The notes beneath the pieces were generated by a model. The model saw only the letters and a list, made by a program, of their open reading frames with translations. It was not told the origin of the DNA and did no database searches. A stretch of DNA of 64,000 nt from assembly GCA_019096065.1 (NCBI GenBank), contig JAGUCH010000009.1, positions 4,970,001 to 5,034,000 of the forward strand. Direction: 5' to 3'. Position 1 is the stretch's first letter, and each line of letters begins with the position of its first letter. Positions 22,532-32,752 of this stretch are shown piece after piece. Position numbers and translations under genes: made by a program. The DNA is from Paracyclopina nana. Lineage: Eukaryota > Arthropoda > Copepoda > Cyclopoida > Cyclopettidae.

Positions 22532-24409
22532 ATGCCTGGCATAGAGGATCTGGCCACAACTCCTTTGGCCTTTGTCGACAAGTCTTTCCAGCATTGCTTG
22601 ACCAACCCAGAAGCTAATTGGCCTGATCATGTGGAGCATATGTTTGGCAAATTGGACAACCTTGACCAAATCAATTCCATCAATGAGACTCCAAACCACA
22701 TGTTGATTGATGGCCAAATGGCCACTTTTAGGTGCATGATTCAAGACATGTTTGACCCTGAGCTCTTCATGGACAAGTACGGAGTCAAGGACTTGGCCAC
22801 AGGTCAAGTAAGGTTTGAAACCAGTCGGTACAAAGATACTCTTCATTTTGGTGCCAAAGAAGAGCCTGTGGAAGAGGGTGTGAAGTATGGTGAGAGGCAG
22901 TCCTTTTATTGTGTGTCCATTCCTGGAGAAAGTCCTTGGGTCAAGGATGTTCATGCAAAAAGAGCTCCTCTAATCTGCCATCCTTCAACTTCCTCTTCGA
23001 ACCAGTCCAACAAAGTTAAGCGACCGAATAACATCCTGGATGACAATGATCAAGATGAGCAAGAAGTGAAGAAAAATAGGAATGTTCCTGCAACCAATAA
23101 TGTGGATGACCAAGAAATGGCAGATCTGGAAGCGAACAAAGATCCAGTTGGCGCGAGCGACAACCCAATGCTGGTCAATGATCAACCTACCAGGATGAAT
23201 CTTGAGCAGAATTTGAATTTGCCCATTGCCAAAAGTCAGGGACATGCTGTCATAGTCAAACTTTATGATGTTACTGAGGGAATGTTCAAATTGAATGATA
23301 TGGTGCAGTTCACAGGCATCATTTCGCTGAGTCCAACCCTGGCCAACATTGGTTCTAATGTGGACAAATTTGAAGAGGAGGAAGTCAATGCCAAGAATCC
23401 ACCACCAAGCTTGATCCCAAGATTGCATGTGGTCAAGCACGTCAAATTGTCACATTGCAATACACTTTTGCCTCATTTGTTGTCTTGTGACAATGACTGG
23501 CAAGATATGAGAAGATCCAGGGAGGACTTGCACCATTTGATGACTCAAATGCTGCTAGGTGACTCGGTGGCTGCTGATTACTTGCTGTGCCACTTGATGT
23601 CTCACATTTACCACAGGAAAGATGGAATGGTTCTTGGCAAGTTCTCGCTGAATCTCTTCAACATTCCCACTGCCAAGAATTACGCCAAAAGATTGGCCAC
23701 AATAATCCAATTGCTCCTGACACAATCACACTTTGTCAACTTCACCACTGATTACTTGAACAATGCCACATTTGTCCCGAAGAAAAACTACGGCTCCAAC
23801 CGGTTGACCTCTGGCCTGCTCCAGCTTGCCAATGGCACTCACCTGATTCTGGATGAGACTGCCATGCAAAATGGACAGCTGAACCAGGTTGGCCTCGGCA
23901 ATTTGACCAGTCTTGGGCAAACCATCAAATTCCAATCTGTCGACTATGATTTCGGATTCCACAAGATTGCTTTCGAAACCGACATTGCCTTTTTGGTCTT
24001 ATCCGAAGGACGCTCCATGTTGCCCAGTGATGCTCAAGTCATGCTCAAGCCACAAGTTGCCATTGATGAGGAAAAAATCGATGAGGTGTTTGCTGGCATA
24101 GGCAACGTCCTTGATAGCCAACTCCTATCGCGACTAAGGATCTTCATCACTCAAGCCAAATTCAACCAGTTTGAGTTGGCTCCAGAAGCTCAAAGCTTTG
24201 TTGAGGAGGACTTTGTGCGTGAGAGGCAAAATTCAGCTTCGATCTTGAACAGTGGTGATGATTTGCACTCAATCCTGGTGCTGGCCAGATTGCTCTCTCT
24301 GAGCCGAGGTGAAAAGTCCTTGAATCCCAGCTTGTGGAACGAAGCAAAAGCCATGGAGATTGAACGGAAACAGCGGATGGCACACCTGCCCACTCGTCCT
24401 AGCTTGTGA
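22532..24409 (+). CDS. MCMBP: Mini-chromosome maintenance complex-binding protein
   Basis: Single-exon frame of 625 residues, close to the vertebrate length of about 640. The family's conserved blocks are present in order: FRCMIQDMFDPE near residue 65, the VPGES-like SIPGESPWVK near residue 128, the LLGDSVAADYLLCHLMS helix near residue 345, LTSGLLQLANGTHLILDET near residue 425, and VDYDF followed by SEGRSMLP near residues 470-495. MCMBP binds MCM3-7 in the nucleus and supports MCM assembly, dissociation from chromatin and sister-chromatid cohesion. The central region (residues 150-230) is acidic and low-complexity, as in other members. The ATG is the first in frame. It is divergent from the NSD gene. 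The lack of introns contrasts with the neighbouring genes. Confidence 0.93.
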   Translation: MPGIEDLATTPLAFVDKSFQHCLTNPEANWPDHVEHMFGKLDNLDQINSINETPNHMLIDGQMATFRCMIQDMFDPELFMDKYGVKDLATGQVRFETSRYKDTLHFGAKEEPVEEGVKYGERQSFYCVSIPGESPWVKDVHAKRAPLICHPSTSSSNQSNKVKRPNNILDDNDQDEQEVKKNRNVPATNNVDDQEMADLEANKDPVGASDNPMLVNDQPTRMNLEQNLNLPIAKSQGHAVIVKLYDVTEGMFKLNDMVQFTGIISLSPTLANIGSNVDKFEEEEVNAKNPPPSLIPRLHVVKHVKLSHCNTLLPHLLSCDNDWQDMRRSREDLHHLMTQMLLGDSVAADYLLCHLMSHIYHRKDGMVLGKFSLNLFNIPTAKNYAKRLATIIQLLLTQSHFVNFTTDYLNNATFVPKKNYGSNRLTSGLLQLANGTHLILDETAMQNGQLNQVGLGNLTSLGQTIKFQSVDYDFGFHKIAFETDIAFLVLSEGRSMLPSDAQVMLKPQVAIDEEKIDEVFAGIGNVLDSQLLSRLRIFITQAKFNQFELAPEAQSFVEEDFVRERQNSASILNSGDDLHSILVLARLLSLSRGEKSLNPSLWNEAKAMEIERKQRMAHLPTRPSL

Positions 24410-24607
24410 TTCGTTCACCATCACCTACAAAGTATTATCATTAAAAAAATGGGATAATGAATGAGTCACTCATAAGATTTGCTTTATAAAAATTATATTT
24501 TATGTTTTAATTTAAAGAAATTAATTTGATAGTTTACCAATTTAAAATGTAAAATATGCATAAATTTCACTTATGAAAGGGTTTTTATGAAGCCATAAGA
24601 AAGCAGC

Positions 24608-25728
24608 TTATTTCATAGCATAGTGATTTTTGATGATTTCTTGTAGATCACGTTGGGCAAAATCATGAATCCTTTTTCGAGCCTGACCAGGAAGCCTATC
24701 AGCTACCTTCGTCAAGAATGTGGTCATGATTATAATGATTTGTCGATCAGGTGCAAATGTGTTGCTCCATAGCTCCTGCTCTGCGCTCCAATGGTAGCCC
24801 AAATCATCAGACGACAAAACTCCAATGAAGAATCTGTTCCTTGCATTGACCACTTTCATCAAGCCATCCAAATGCCACTTGTTCGTCTCATGAATCTTGG
24901 GATCGCCAAGGGTGAAGAGATCAATGGACGCCATGACATCCGGGCAGTTTCTGAGTTGCCCAGTGATGCTCTCCTCATTGGCTTGGCCAAGCTTCTTCTT
25001 CCACTCATTGTGCTTTTCCAATTGGTCATCGTACTCGTGCACCCTCTTCAGCTTGATCACCAGCATGGCAGCCACATACGCAATGGGGGCATCATAGAGG
25101 AAATCGTAGTTTTTCCCACTGAGGTAGGTGAGGAAGTCGATGTCATAAGGCTTGTCATGGACGAACTCGCCCAACCATGACTTGTAAAAGGCGTTCATGG
25201 TGAGTTCTTTCCTGTCATGGAAAAGCCACTTGTGGATGAAAATGATGGCATCATTGTCCTTGTCTATAAACGACAAAAAATTCAATCCTCGATTAACACT
25301 AAAAGAATTAATGGAAGTTTACCAAGGAGTATCATGACAAAAGGAATGCGAAGTTCGCATAGGTAATTGGACGGAGTCGGTGCCAATTCGTCCCAGAACA
25401 AGATTTCGCAAAGGTAATCTTCAAGGTACATTTCAGCCAGTTCATAGCTTGAGTACTTGCTGGCGAATCTCCACACGGCTTCGGCCATGTTAATCAGACA
25501 TTTTCTCAAGGGAAGAGAGTCCTCCGAGGGAGGACGTTGCTCCTTCAAAGCCTCGATCTTGGTTTTCAGGAGGAACGCTTCAAGGCATCTGGTCTTGTGC
25601 GAGTTGTAATCAATCTTTTGACAGCTGCGAGAGCAATAACGCAGCAGTTTGCATTTGGAGCAGAGTTTCAGCTCAAATGAGTTGGTGTCTCGGCAGGTCA
25701 CGCAAAATCGCTCTTTTTTGAAACTCAT
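24608..25728 (-). CDS. MYND zinc-finger protein, two exons
   Basis: Exon 1 runs 25728-25323 and exon 2 runs 25263-24608, joined phase 1 to phase 1 across a 59-bp intron; the product is about 353 residues. Residues 8-47 form a MYND finger with the full ligand pattern: CVTC, then CSKC, YCSRSC, then HKTRC. MYND domains bind proline-rich peptides in transcriptional co-repressors and chromatin proteins. The rest is helical with no SET or other known catalytic motif, so it is not a SMYD methyltransferase. It ends tail-to-tail with MCMBP about 200 bp away. The start is the ATG just before the finger; an ATG further upstream is not in frame. Function beyond the finger is unknown. Confidence 0.8.
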
Positions 25729-26356
25729 GCTTGTTTCATTGCAGAAACTAATGTTAAGAAGGCTTTTTGTTCGTGACAATTAAAAACCAAACTCGATTTT
25801 CAATGTTTTTAGAATACGATCCAAACTGTTTACTGAGCGCTCATTGTTTACCAACTCAGTAAGCCAAATTGACTCTTCAGCAAAATGTCAGCAATTTTAA
25901 AAAAGGCTTTTTAGAGCGAAATGTGATCAAAGTGAGATGAATGAGAAAAGAGCAAGGCACTTTTTTAGCTTAGAAAATCTCTTCAGCAATTTCGCGACTC
26001 GCGAGTTTTTTATGACAACTATTCTATTTTTTCTTTAAGTTTTCGCGGATTTTATGCTTACGATATTATAATGAAACTTTCGATGTGCTACGTGACGCAA
26101 ACAATTGAAAAATTGCAGTTATTGCGAATTATTGCAATGCAGACCTAGTGAAGCATATACTGAAGAATACGTGATTTCTCCTGCAAAAATCCTTTATGAA
26201 AATGCATGTTCAAATAATGGACACAAATGGAGTAAAAATAGTAGCAGTAGGAACATAAATGCATTACTAATATGGTTGCTTAGGCCTCGACCAGGAGCAC
26301 CTAGGTAACCAATACTTTGTCCATATCAACAGATTTACGTACTGCTAGTAAAGATC
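25729..26356. other. Intergenic, no gene seen
   Basis: This AT-rich interval lies between the divergent MYND and K2P genes. A small open frame at 26105-26308 has no domain or splice context. Promoters of both genes must lie here, but no clear motif was recognised. Confidence 0.5.
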
Positions 26357-28335
26357 ATGGCGGGCAAGAAGTATGAAGTGTATGTGCAAAAAGGCCGCCC
26401 AATATGGAAAATTTTCACTGGCTTGCTATTTTCACATATCGGCCTGTTTGTCCTCTGCATTGCTTTTGCAGCCTTGGGTAATTATCTTTCTAAAAATGAC
26501 CTCAATCACATCAACAGAAATCTTTTTTGTCCTCCTGGGCTATAAAATACTTTATGTCCCTTAAGTTACCCAAGAAGACAATAAATGAATTATAGCGCGG
26601 GGAAATCACTTTACAAGTCAGCGCTCTGCCTTCACTTTTGCAGTTTGCTTCCCTCGAATGGCATTACATATTTATATATATGGTTTGCATATTTTCCAGG
26701 CGCGTATATTTTCATACTGATTGAGCTGCCAGCTGAGGAGGAGCGTTATTCGGAGAAGTTGAATCGCACCAAAGATGTGGAAGCCTCGATAGATTACCTA
26801 AAGAGCATTTTCTACCACTACGCTACCAACACGGAACGCTACAATTTCACGCGCGACGAATATCGCGAGGCGGTCTACGCGGACTTGGACACCTTCAAGA
26901 AGTTCGTCGTGGATTACTACAACGAGTACAACTACGACATGACCGACGAGTGGGACTATGCGTGGACATTTCCAAAGGCTCTGCTCTTCACCATCACAAT
27001 CATGACAACCATAGGTGAAAGTTTTTTTTTTTCTGGGCATGCAGCGTGACAAATGTTGACATTTGTCATCATGCACTGAAAAATTGAAAACTATTTCATA
27101 ACCAAAATGTCGCTTGTTAAGCATCTTTCCATTTCAACTTTTCATCGCTTATCAGTAAAGAAACGAACGGGTCGAGCTAAAAAACGCACATTTTCAAAAA
27201 TTATCATTTTATAAAGGGTACGGACACATTTCGCCGAAAACCGTGATGGGCAAGATGTTCTGCATCTTGTACTCGTTGGTGGGGATCCCGCTGCTGATCG
27301 TGTTCACCGCGGAGATCGGCGACCTCATGGCCGACTCGTTTCGATGGGCGTACAGCCGCGTGTGTTGCCGCTGGTGCCGCGTGCGGCGGCGAGATGCGGA
27401 GTTGCCGCCGGGCATGGAGCGGAGCCGCGAGTTGCGGGTGCGGCAAGACGACATCGGCAAGGAGACCTACATGCCCACGGACAAGGTGAACGTGCCCATC
27501 ATGGTCAACCTCATGCTCATCTTCAGCTTCTTGTTCATCGGCGCGCTCGCCTACAGCACATGGGAGGACTGGGACCTCGGCACCGCGGTCTACTTCTGCT
27601 TCATCACGCTCTCCACCATCGGATTTGGCGACAAGTGGCCGCAGACCTCGTTCCTGCACTACGCCGAGGGATTCGGACCTTTCATGAAGATGCTCGTCAC
27701 CATCGTCTACATCATTTTCGGTAACGGAATGCGCAAGTATGCGATTATTTGCGTTGCGGTGCGTTGGCCGCGCCTTTTAGCAGCTCCGCACTTTGCTACT
27801 AGTGCTTAAGTGAACGCGCCTTTATTTTATTGGGCGTATCTGGCTAAGTGACAAGCGTTGCGCTAAGTGCGCAAACGTGAAATCTTGCTTTGGTTAATAG
27901 CTCATTTTTCATTCTATATAAAAATGTCGCACGTTCTTGATGTCGCATAATAGCAACTAAAAAAAACATCGCGCATTTCAGCATTAAAATAAAACTTTTG
28001 AAAAATTGTCGCAAAGTGGAAATGGCGCTGAATTCTAGTTTGCTTTTTGCTTTTACTATGCAGGCATGGCTTTGTTGTCCATGTGCATCCAATTGATGCA
28101 GGAGCAAATCATGGAAAAGGTGAGCTGGTTGATGGCTGAAATTGGCATGGGAGGCAACTCGAACAATGAGGAAGTTGTCAAGCTCACCAAACCAGACCGG
28201 CTCAAGGAGACTCCCAAAGACATGACTGGCAACGAGTTGGACTTCAACGAGAAGCGAAGAAAGAGGAACATGAAAGAAGAAAAAGCTGAAGACAAGGAAG
28301 AAATTTTCATGGATGAAGAGGAGCTTTTGCAATAG
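26357..28335 (+). CDS. Two-pore-domain (K2P) potassium channel
   Basis: Four exons, 26357-26477, 26700-27014, 27217-27720 and 28064-28335, all joined in phase 1; about 403 residues. Exon 1 holds TM1. Exon 2 holds the extracellular cap helices and the first pore helix. The first selectivity filter, TTIGYG, is split by the second intron. Exon 3 holds TM2, TM3 (VNLMLIFSFLFIGALAY) and the second filter, STIGFGD. Exon 4 holds the end of TM4 and a charged Lys/Glu-rich cytosolic tail. TIGYG plus TIGFG with four membrane segments defines a K2P background K+ channel of the plasma membrane; which subfamily (TASK, TWIK or an invertebrate clade) is not clear. An AATAAA lies at about 28410. Exon 3 is strikingly GC-rich compared with the rest of the gene. 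Confidence 0.9.
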
Positions 28336-28867
28336 AAATTTGAATTGTCCCGCCTTTTAATTGACTTCTGAGCCGAGCCTGTATTTCGAAAGCTCCACAC
28401 CCAAAACAATAAAGCTAAAATACACTATTGACTCCAAAATTATTTTGCCTCTTTATTTATTTTTGAGTTTTATACTTCATTGGATTGCATAGCGAGGTTT
28501 TCAACGTTTAGAATGACAAAATTAGGTGCTGATGGATTAGATTAATTATGGATAGACTTGAATTTCGATCCGTTAGAAGCAGCGAGCGACCGTGGCTGCG
28601 CTCGGCTGCCAAGTGCCAAACTGCCAACTCTGAACGCTCCGTAGAGATTGAGAGTGTGGAGAAATCCTGGGAGAAAATCGCCAACTTTCACCATTTTCAT
28701 TGAAAGAGCGTCAAACCACTTTGTTCAGGTAAACAAATGCAAATTGACCCCGTTTGATTTGACGACTTTTTCGCTATGTAAACAACTTTGAGTTGACGAC
28801 ATTTTTGCGGAACGTAAACAAAAGAGACTTACGGACTTGATTGCAGTGGATGAGATGACCAAGTGAA
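28336..28867. other. Intergenic, RBM45 promoter side
   Basis: Holds the K2P polyadenylation signal (AATAAA near 28410) and presumably the RBM45 promoter and leader. No gene seen. Confidence 0.5.
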
Positions 28868-30499
28868 ATGACCATGACGGACAAACGACGGAGCTATTCG
28901 TCGTCAACGGACAAAGACAAGTACTCTGACCACATGATGAACAGCAGCAACAAATACGACGACCCGCCCAACTCGAGGCTCTTCATTGTCTGCGGCAAAA
29001 ACATCACGGAGGACGAGTTCAAGGAGGCCTTCGGCCAGTATGGCAAGATCGAGGAGGTGTGGGTGCTTAAGGACCGCAACACCCAAGAGCCCAAGGGCAT
29101 CGTGTACATCAAGTTCTCCAAGACGAGCGAGGCCGCCTTGGCAATGGAGGAAATGAATGGCAGGTGCATCCCGTCTTGTCCGAGGCCCCTTAAGGTGCTG
29201 ATTGCCCATTCGCGCGATCAAGGCTCGCGAAGAGACATGAACGAAGACGAAAGGCTCGTTCGACTCTTTGTCGTGGTGCCCAAGTCGGCCTCTGAGCAAG
29301 ACCTGCGGGGCCACTTTGCTAAGTTTGGTGACATTGACTATGTCTCGATTGTCCGCGATAGAAACTCCAAGGAGAACAAGGGGTTCGCCTATGTCAAATA
29401 TCACCGCATGAGCCACGCGGCCAAGGCCTTCGAAGGCTGCGATCGAAGCTTCAAGCCAGTCTTTGCGGACCCCAAGCCTACCAAGAGCGGGAGCAGCCAT
29501 AACAGCTACCAGGGCTCCTCGGATGGTGTTCACTACCATGGCAACAATAATCATCACGGAGGCCATCATCATCACCACAATCATGGCCATCAGAACAACG
29601 GTCCAGGATCCACCGCTTCATCCTCGTCAGCCTACGACATGCTCAGCCTCATGGACACGTCGACGTCCAACCCCGACAGTTGCTGCAGCCTCAACGTCAA
29701 TGCCTCTGGCAGTGTCAATCAGGATCAACTGTGGAAGCTCTTTGATCTTGTGCCAGGCCTAGATTATTGCGAACCAGGACGAGGAGCCTCATCGTCATCC
29801 AGGATGAAGCCGTTCTTTCATGTGGTCTACAACAATCCTCAGTCGGCCGCCTATGCAAAGGAAAAGTTGCATGGCTTCGAATATCCACCAGGACACAGGC
29901 TGGTGGTCAAATTTGACATGGCCTATGCTGGAGCAGATCTACCCGCTCCGACCGGACCGTCCTCCGCGAGTGCTGCTGGTGGCCCAAGGCGTTTGATCCC
30001 CAGCGACCTTGCTCAGCTTACTGAAACGATTGCCAATGCAACAGCATTGTTGCAGGCAGCTGGCTATGCCAATCCTGGAGCCGGATCCTCGAGTGTTCCA
30101 CAAGTCGTTGGAGGCTCTTCTTCGTCCAACTCTGAGACGTATGATCCGGCCTATTGCAGTGTCAAGCTGCCAGCTCCGCAGCCTTTGGCAGCCATGGATT
30201 CTGTGGTGGCAGAACGGCTCTTCATTGTGTGCACTCCAGTCCCTCCTCCATTGTATGCAATGAAAGATGTCTTCGGAAGGTTCGGCAACCTCATCGACAT
30301 CTACATGCTCGGTGGCAAGACGTGTGGCTATGCCAAGTATGCGGCCAAGGAGTCTGCAGAGAAGGCCATCGAGGCCTTGCATGGCCAAGAGTTGTGTGGA
30401 TCCAGACTGAAGGTCATGCCAGCCGACCCACATGACAAGTCCAAGCACGACCAGGATGGCTCCAATGCTGTGCGAAAGCGGCCTAAAATCAGTGATTGA
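28868..30499 (+). CDS. RBM45: RNA-binding protein 45
   Basis: Single-exon frame of 543 residues (human RBM45 is about 475). RRM1 lies at about residues 37-115, with RNP2-like LFIVCG and RNP1-like KGIVYIKF. RRM2 lies at about 129-205 (LFVVVP, KGFAYVKY). A His-rich linker follows at about 225-245. A divergent third RRM lies at about 280-355 (LWKLFDLVPGLDYC). A fourth lies at about 448-520 (LFIVCT, CGYAKYA). A basic RKRPKI at the C-terminus looks like a nuclear localisation signal. This domain order and the LFDLVPGL block are characteristic of RBM45/DRB1, a nuclear RNA-binding protein linked to RNA processing and DNA-damage response. The start is the first ATG in frame; a second Met follows at codon 3. 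The extra length is mostly His- and Ser-rich linker. Confidence 0.92.
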   Translation: MTMTDKRRSYSSSTDKDKYSDHMMNSSNKYDDPPNSRLFIVCGKNITEDEFKEAFGQYGKIEEVWVLKDRNTQEPKGIVYIKFSKTSEAALAMEEMNGRCIPSCPRPLKVLIAHSRDQGSRRDMNEDERLVRLFVVVPKSASEQDLRGHFAKFGDIDYVSIVRDRNSKENKGFAYVKYHRMSHAAKAFEGCDRSFKPVFADPKPTKSGSSHNSYQGSSDGVHYHGNNNHHGGHHHHHNHGHQNNGPGSTASSSSAYDMLSLMDTSTSNPDSCCSLNVNASGSVNQDQLWKLFDLVPGLDYCEPGRGASSSSRMKPFFHVVYNNPQSAAYAKEKLHGFEYPPGHRLVVKFDMAYAGADLPAPTGPSSASAAGGPRRLIPSDLAQLTETIANATALLQAAGYANPGAGSSSVPQVVGGSSSSNSETYDPAYCSVKLPAPQPLAAMDSVVAERLFIVCTPVPPPLYAMKDVFGRFGNLIDIYMLGGKTCGYAKYAAKESAEKAIEALHGQELCGSRLKVMPADPHDKSKHDQDGSNAVRKRPKISD

Positions 30500-30962
30500 T
30501 TCCCTTCCCATGTTGATCGTACTGTAATGATGAATGACTCTACTATATAATAGTCTGCTATGTAACGCAGCCTGACAACGACTTAGACACACGTAATGAC
30601 TTTGTCATCCAGGATCACTTGAAAAGCAGGCATGTCAATGAGCAAAGTAGAAGTAGCGTTCTAATTTCACTCTATTTACACCGAAAGTTCTTTAACTCAT
30701 TTATGTCCTCTTGAAAGTCTTTAAAACATTATTTTTCAATGCTTTTGTGCCACGCGGTCACTTTATGATAGCACATGTGTCAATTTTAACACAATTTATA
30801 TTATGTTAAAAGGGGGCAACAAAAATATATACTTAGCATATTAATACTGTTTAGGGCAACTCCACAACGAAATGATTCTGGTTTTTTTTTTCTTGTTGCA
30901 AAGTGTAAAATATATTATATTTGTTAGCAATAAAGTCGTCATCAACATTCTGTTTTGGCAGC
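30500..30962. other. Intergenic, no gene seen
   Basis: AT-rich interval between RBM45 and ENGase with no open frame of interest. It presumably holds the RBM45 3' end and the ENGase promoter. Confidence 0.5.
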
Positions 30963-32543
30963 ATGAGCGTAGCCTCAGTGGAACCTTTGGTTGATTTTGA
31001 AAGCCTCTGTAAAGTTGACATAACCAGAGAGCTCCATAAGGCCAAGTTGACCAAGGCTGGATCCAGAGGCTGCAAATTATCAGTACAAAGGAAGAATGGA
31101 GCTTTATCCTTGAGGAAGACGGAAAAGGCTGTGCCTAAAACACTAGTCTGTCATGATTTCAAGGGCGGCTACCTTGAGGACAAGTACTTGGACGGGGCTT
31201 CTGGATTGGACCATCAGCCTTATACATTTTTGCACTGGTCCAAGATCGACACTTTTGTCTACTTCTCACACAAGTTCATCACCATTCCACCATTGGGTTG
31301 GATTGAGGCTGCGCACAAAAATGGAGTGCAAATTCTGGGCACTATTATCACCGAGTTTGATGACGGAGCCAAAATCTGCAAGGACATCCTCAAGTCAGAT
31401 GAGAACATGCATGCGTTTGTTGAGAAATGTGCTCGAATTGCTGAACATGTGGGTTTTGATGGGTATTTGCTCAACATTGAAAATAGCATTCAACCTGAAT
31501 GCATTCCATCCTTGATTGGCATTGCCAAAGCTCTCACCGAGCGAATGCATAAGGCCAATCCAGACTCATTGGTGATTTGGTATGACAGTGTCACCATCAA
31601 CGGTGATCTTAAATGGCAAAATGCGTTGAATGATTTGAATGCCCCATTTTTCAATGTCTGTGATGGAATCTTTCTCAACTACAATTGGGACGAAGAGAAA
31701 CTTGCCAGCACTATCCTCTACAATCAAGGTGACTATTCTATCTGCTATAAAATCACTAGGTTTGATGATCAAGCCAAATTGTGCTTGTACATCTGGGCGT
31801 CACATGAAAACATGAATGAGTTAGTTGGTAAATGTGCTCATATCAGTGATGACTCAGGGTTTCTATGGGTTGTGGTAATAATATAGTTACACGTTTCAGA
31901 ACGAGCCCATGATATCTATGTTGGAATCGATGTTTTTGGACGTGGTTGTCCTGGAGGCGGAGGCTTTGACAGTAATGTTGCACTTTCCATGGTTAGGTAC
32001 CATGGGTTGTCAGCTGCAATCTTTGCTCCAGCATGGACTCATGAGAAGGCTCAGCGCTTGTCAGACTTCAATGAGAGGGACCAAAAGTTTTGGCTCAAGC
32101 TTGAGCCTTTGCTTTACCATCAAGGACTCAATGTTCATAATAATCTTGATCTTTGTGTCAATCCTGGATGTGGCAAGGATAAAGACAATAATGGGACTTG
32201 GTGGCTCAATTTGAGCCAACAATCCCAAATGCCTTTTTTCAATGGCCTCCAGAATGAGCTCTTTTGCGACCTGCAGCTTGACAAGACTGGCTCATTTGAG
32301 ATCTCCATTCACTGGGATGCTCCAACTGAGATCAGCAAGGTGAAGATGAACCTCTTTTTTGACGAGAAAGAAGCCATACTAGTCAAAGATGCAGACTGGA
32401 CCCTGTCTGGTGACCATAAATCCTGTACTGCTTTTATCTGTGATACAAAAACCAAAAGTTTCAAATGTTTGCATTGTATTCAGGTGCAAAATGTCAGCAG
32501 CTCTCACATTGAGAGAATTTCACTGACTCTGCATCATAAATAA
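30963..32543 (+). CDS. ENGASE: Cytosolic endo-beta-N-acetylglucosaminidase (GH85)
   Basis: Two exons, 30963-31728 and 31900-32543, joined in phase 1; about 469 residues. GH85 signatures include the catalytic-site block GFDGYLLNIEN (Glu as general acid, Asn assisting), LVIWYDSVT, the LNYNWDEE strand and VGIDVFGRG at the start of exon 2. ENGase cleaves the chitobiose core of N-glycans released from misfolded glycoproteins in the cytosol. No signal peptide is seen, in line with that location. The C-terminal part is beta-rich, as expected for GH85 accessory domains, but is shorter than in vertebrate enzymes. The AATAAA polyadenylation signal overlaps the stop codon (32539-32544). The ATG chosen is the first in frame. 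The intron holds a decayed copy of exon 1 sequence, described separately. Confidence 0.9.
31729..31899 (+). repeat. ENGase intron built from a decayed copy of its own exon
   Basis: From the donor to about 31875 the intron aligns without gaps to exon 1 at about 31324-31470, an offset of 405 bp. Translated in the exon frame, the intron reads TRFDDQAKLC and HENMNELVGKCAHI where the exon reads TEFDDGAKIC and DENMHAFVEKCARI. The copy stays open in frame until a stop at 31886, so intron retention would add about 52 residues and truncate the enzyme. Confidence 0.75.
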
Positions 32544-32752
32544 AGTCATAATTCAAATTATTATTTAGAGTCTCAGTAGTATGCCTGTGACCTGTTGGAC
32601 AGCCAATGAAGCAAGGTTTTCGGCGTTTTGCAAAGCGCACCTAGATGCTTATTGGTTGTTGCTTACTGAGAACTGGATGCTGATTGGCTGACGCTGTAAA
32701 CATTGAGAGCTGATGTCATCACTTCTTCATTTCTTGCGGCTTTTGGTTCACC

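Noticed and set aside
24608-25728. SMYD histone methyltransferase
   Set aside because: The MYND finger is clear but no SET motifs occur on either side of it.
28904-29590. Minus-strand 228-codon frame under RBM45
   Set aside because: Antisense shadow of a clear RRM protein; hydrophobic runs arise from the reverse of His-rich codons.
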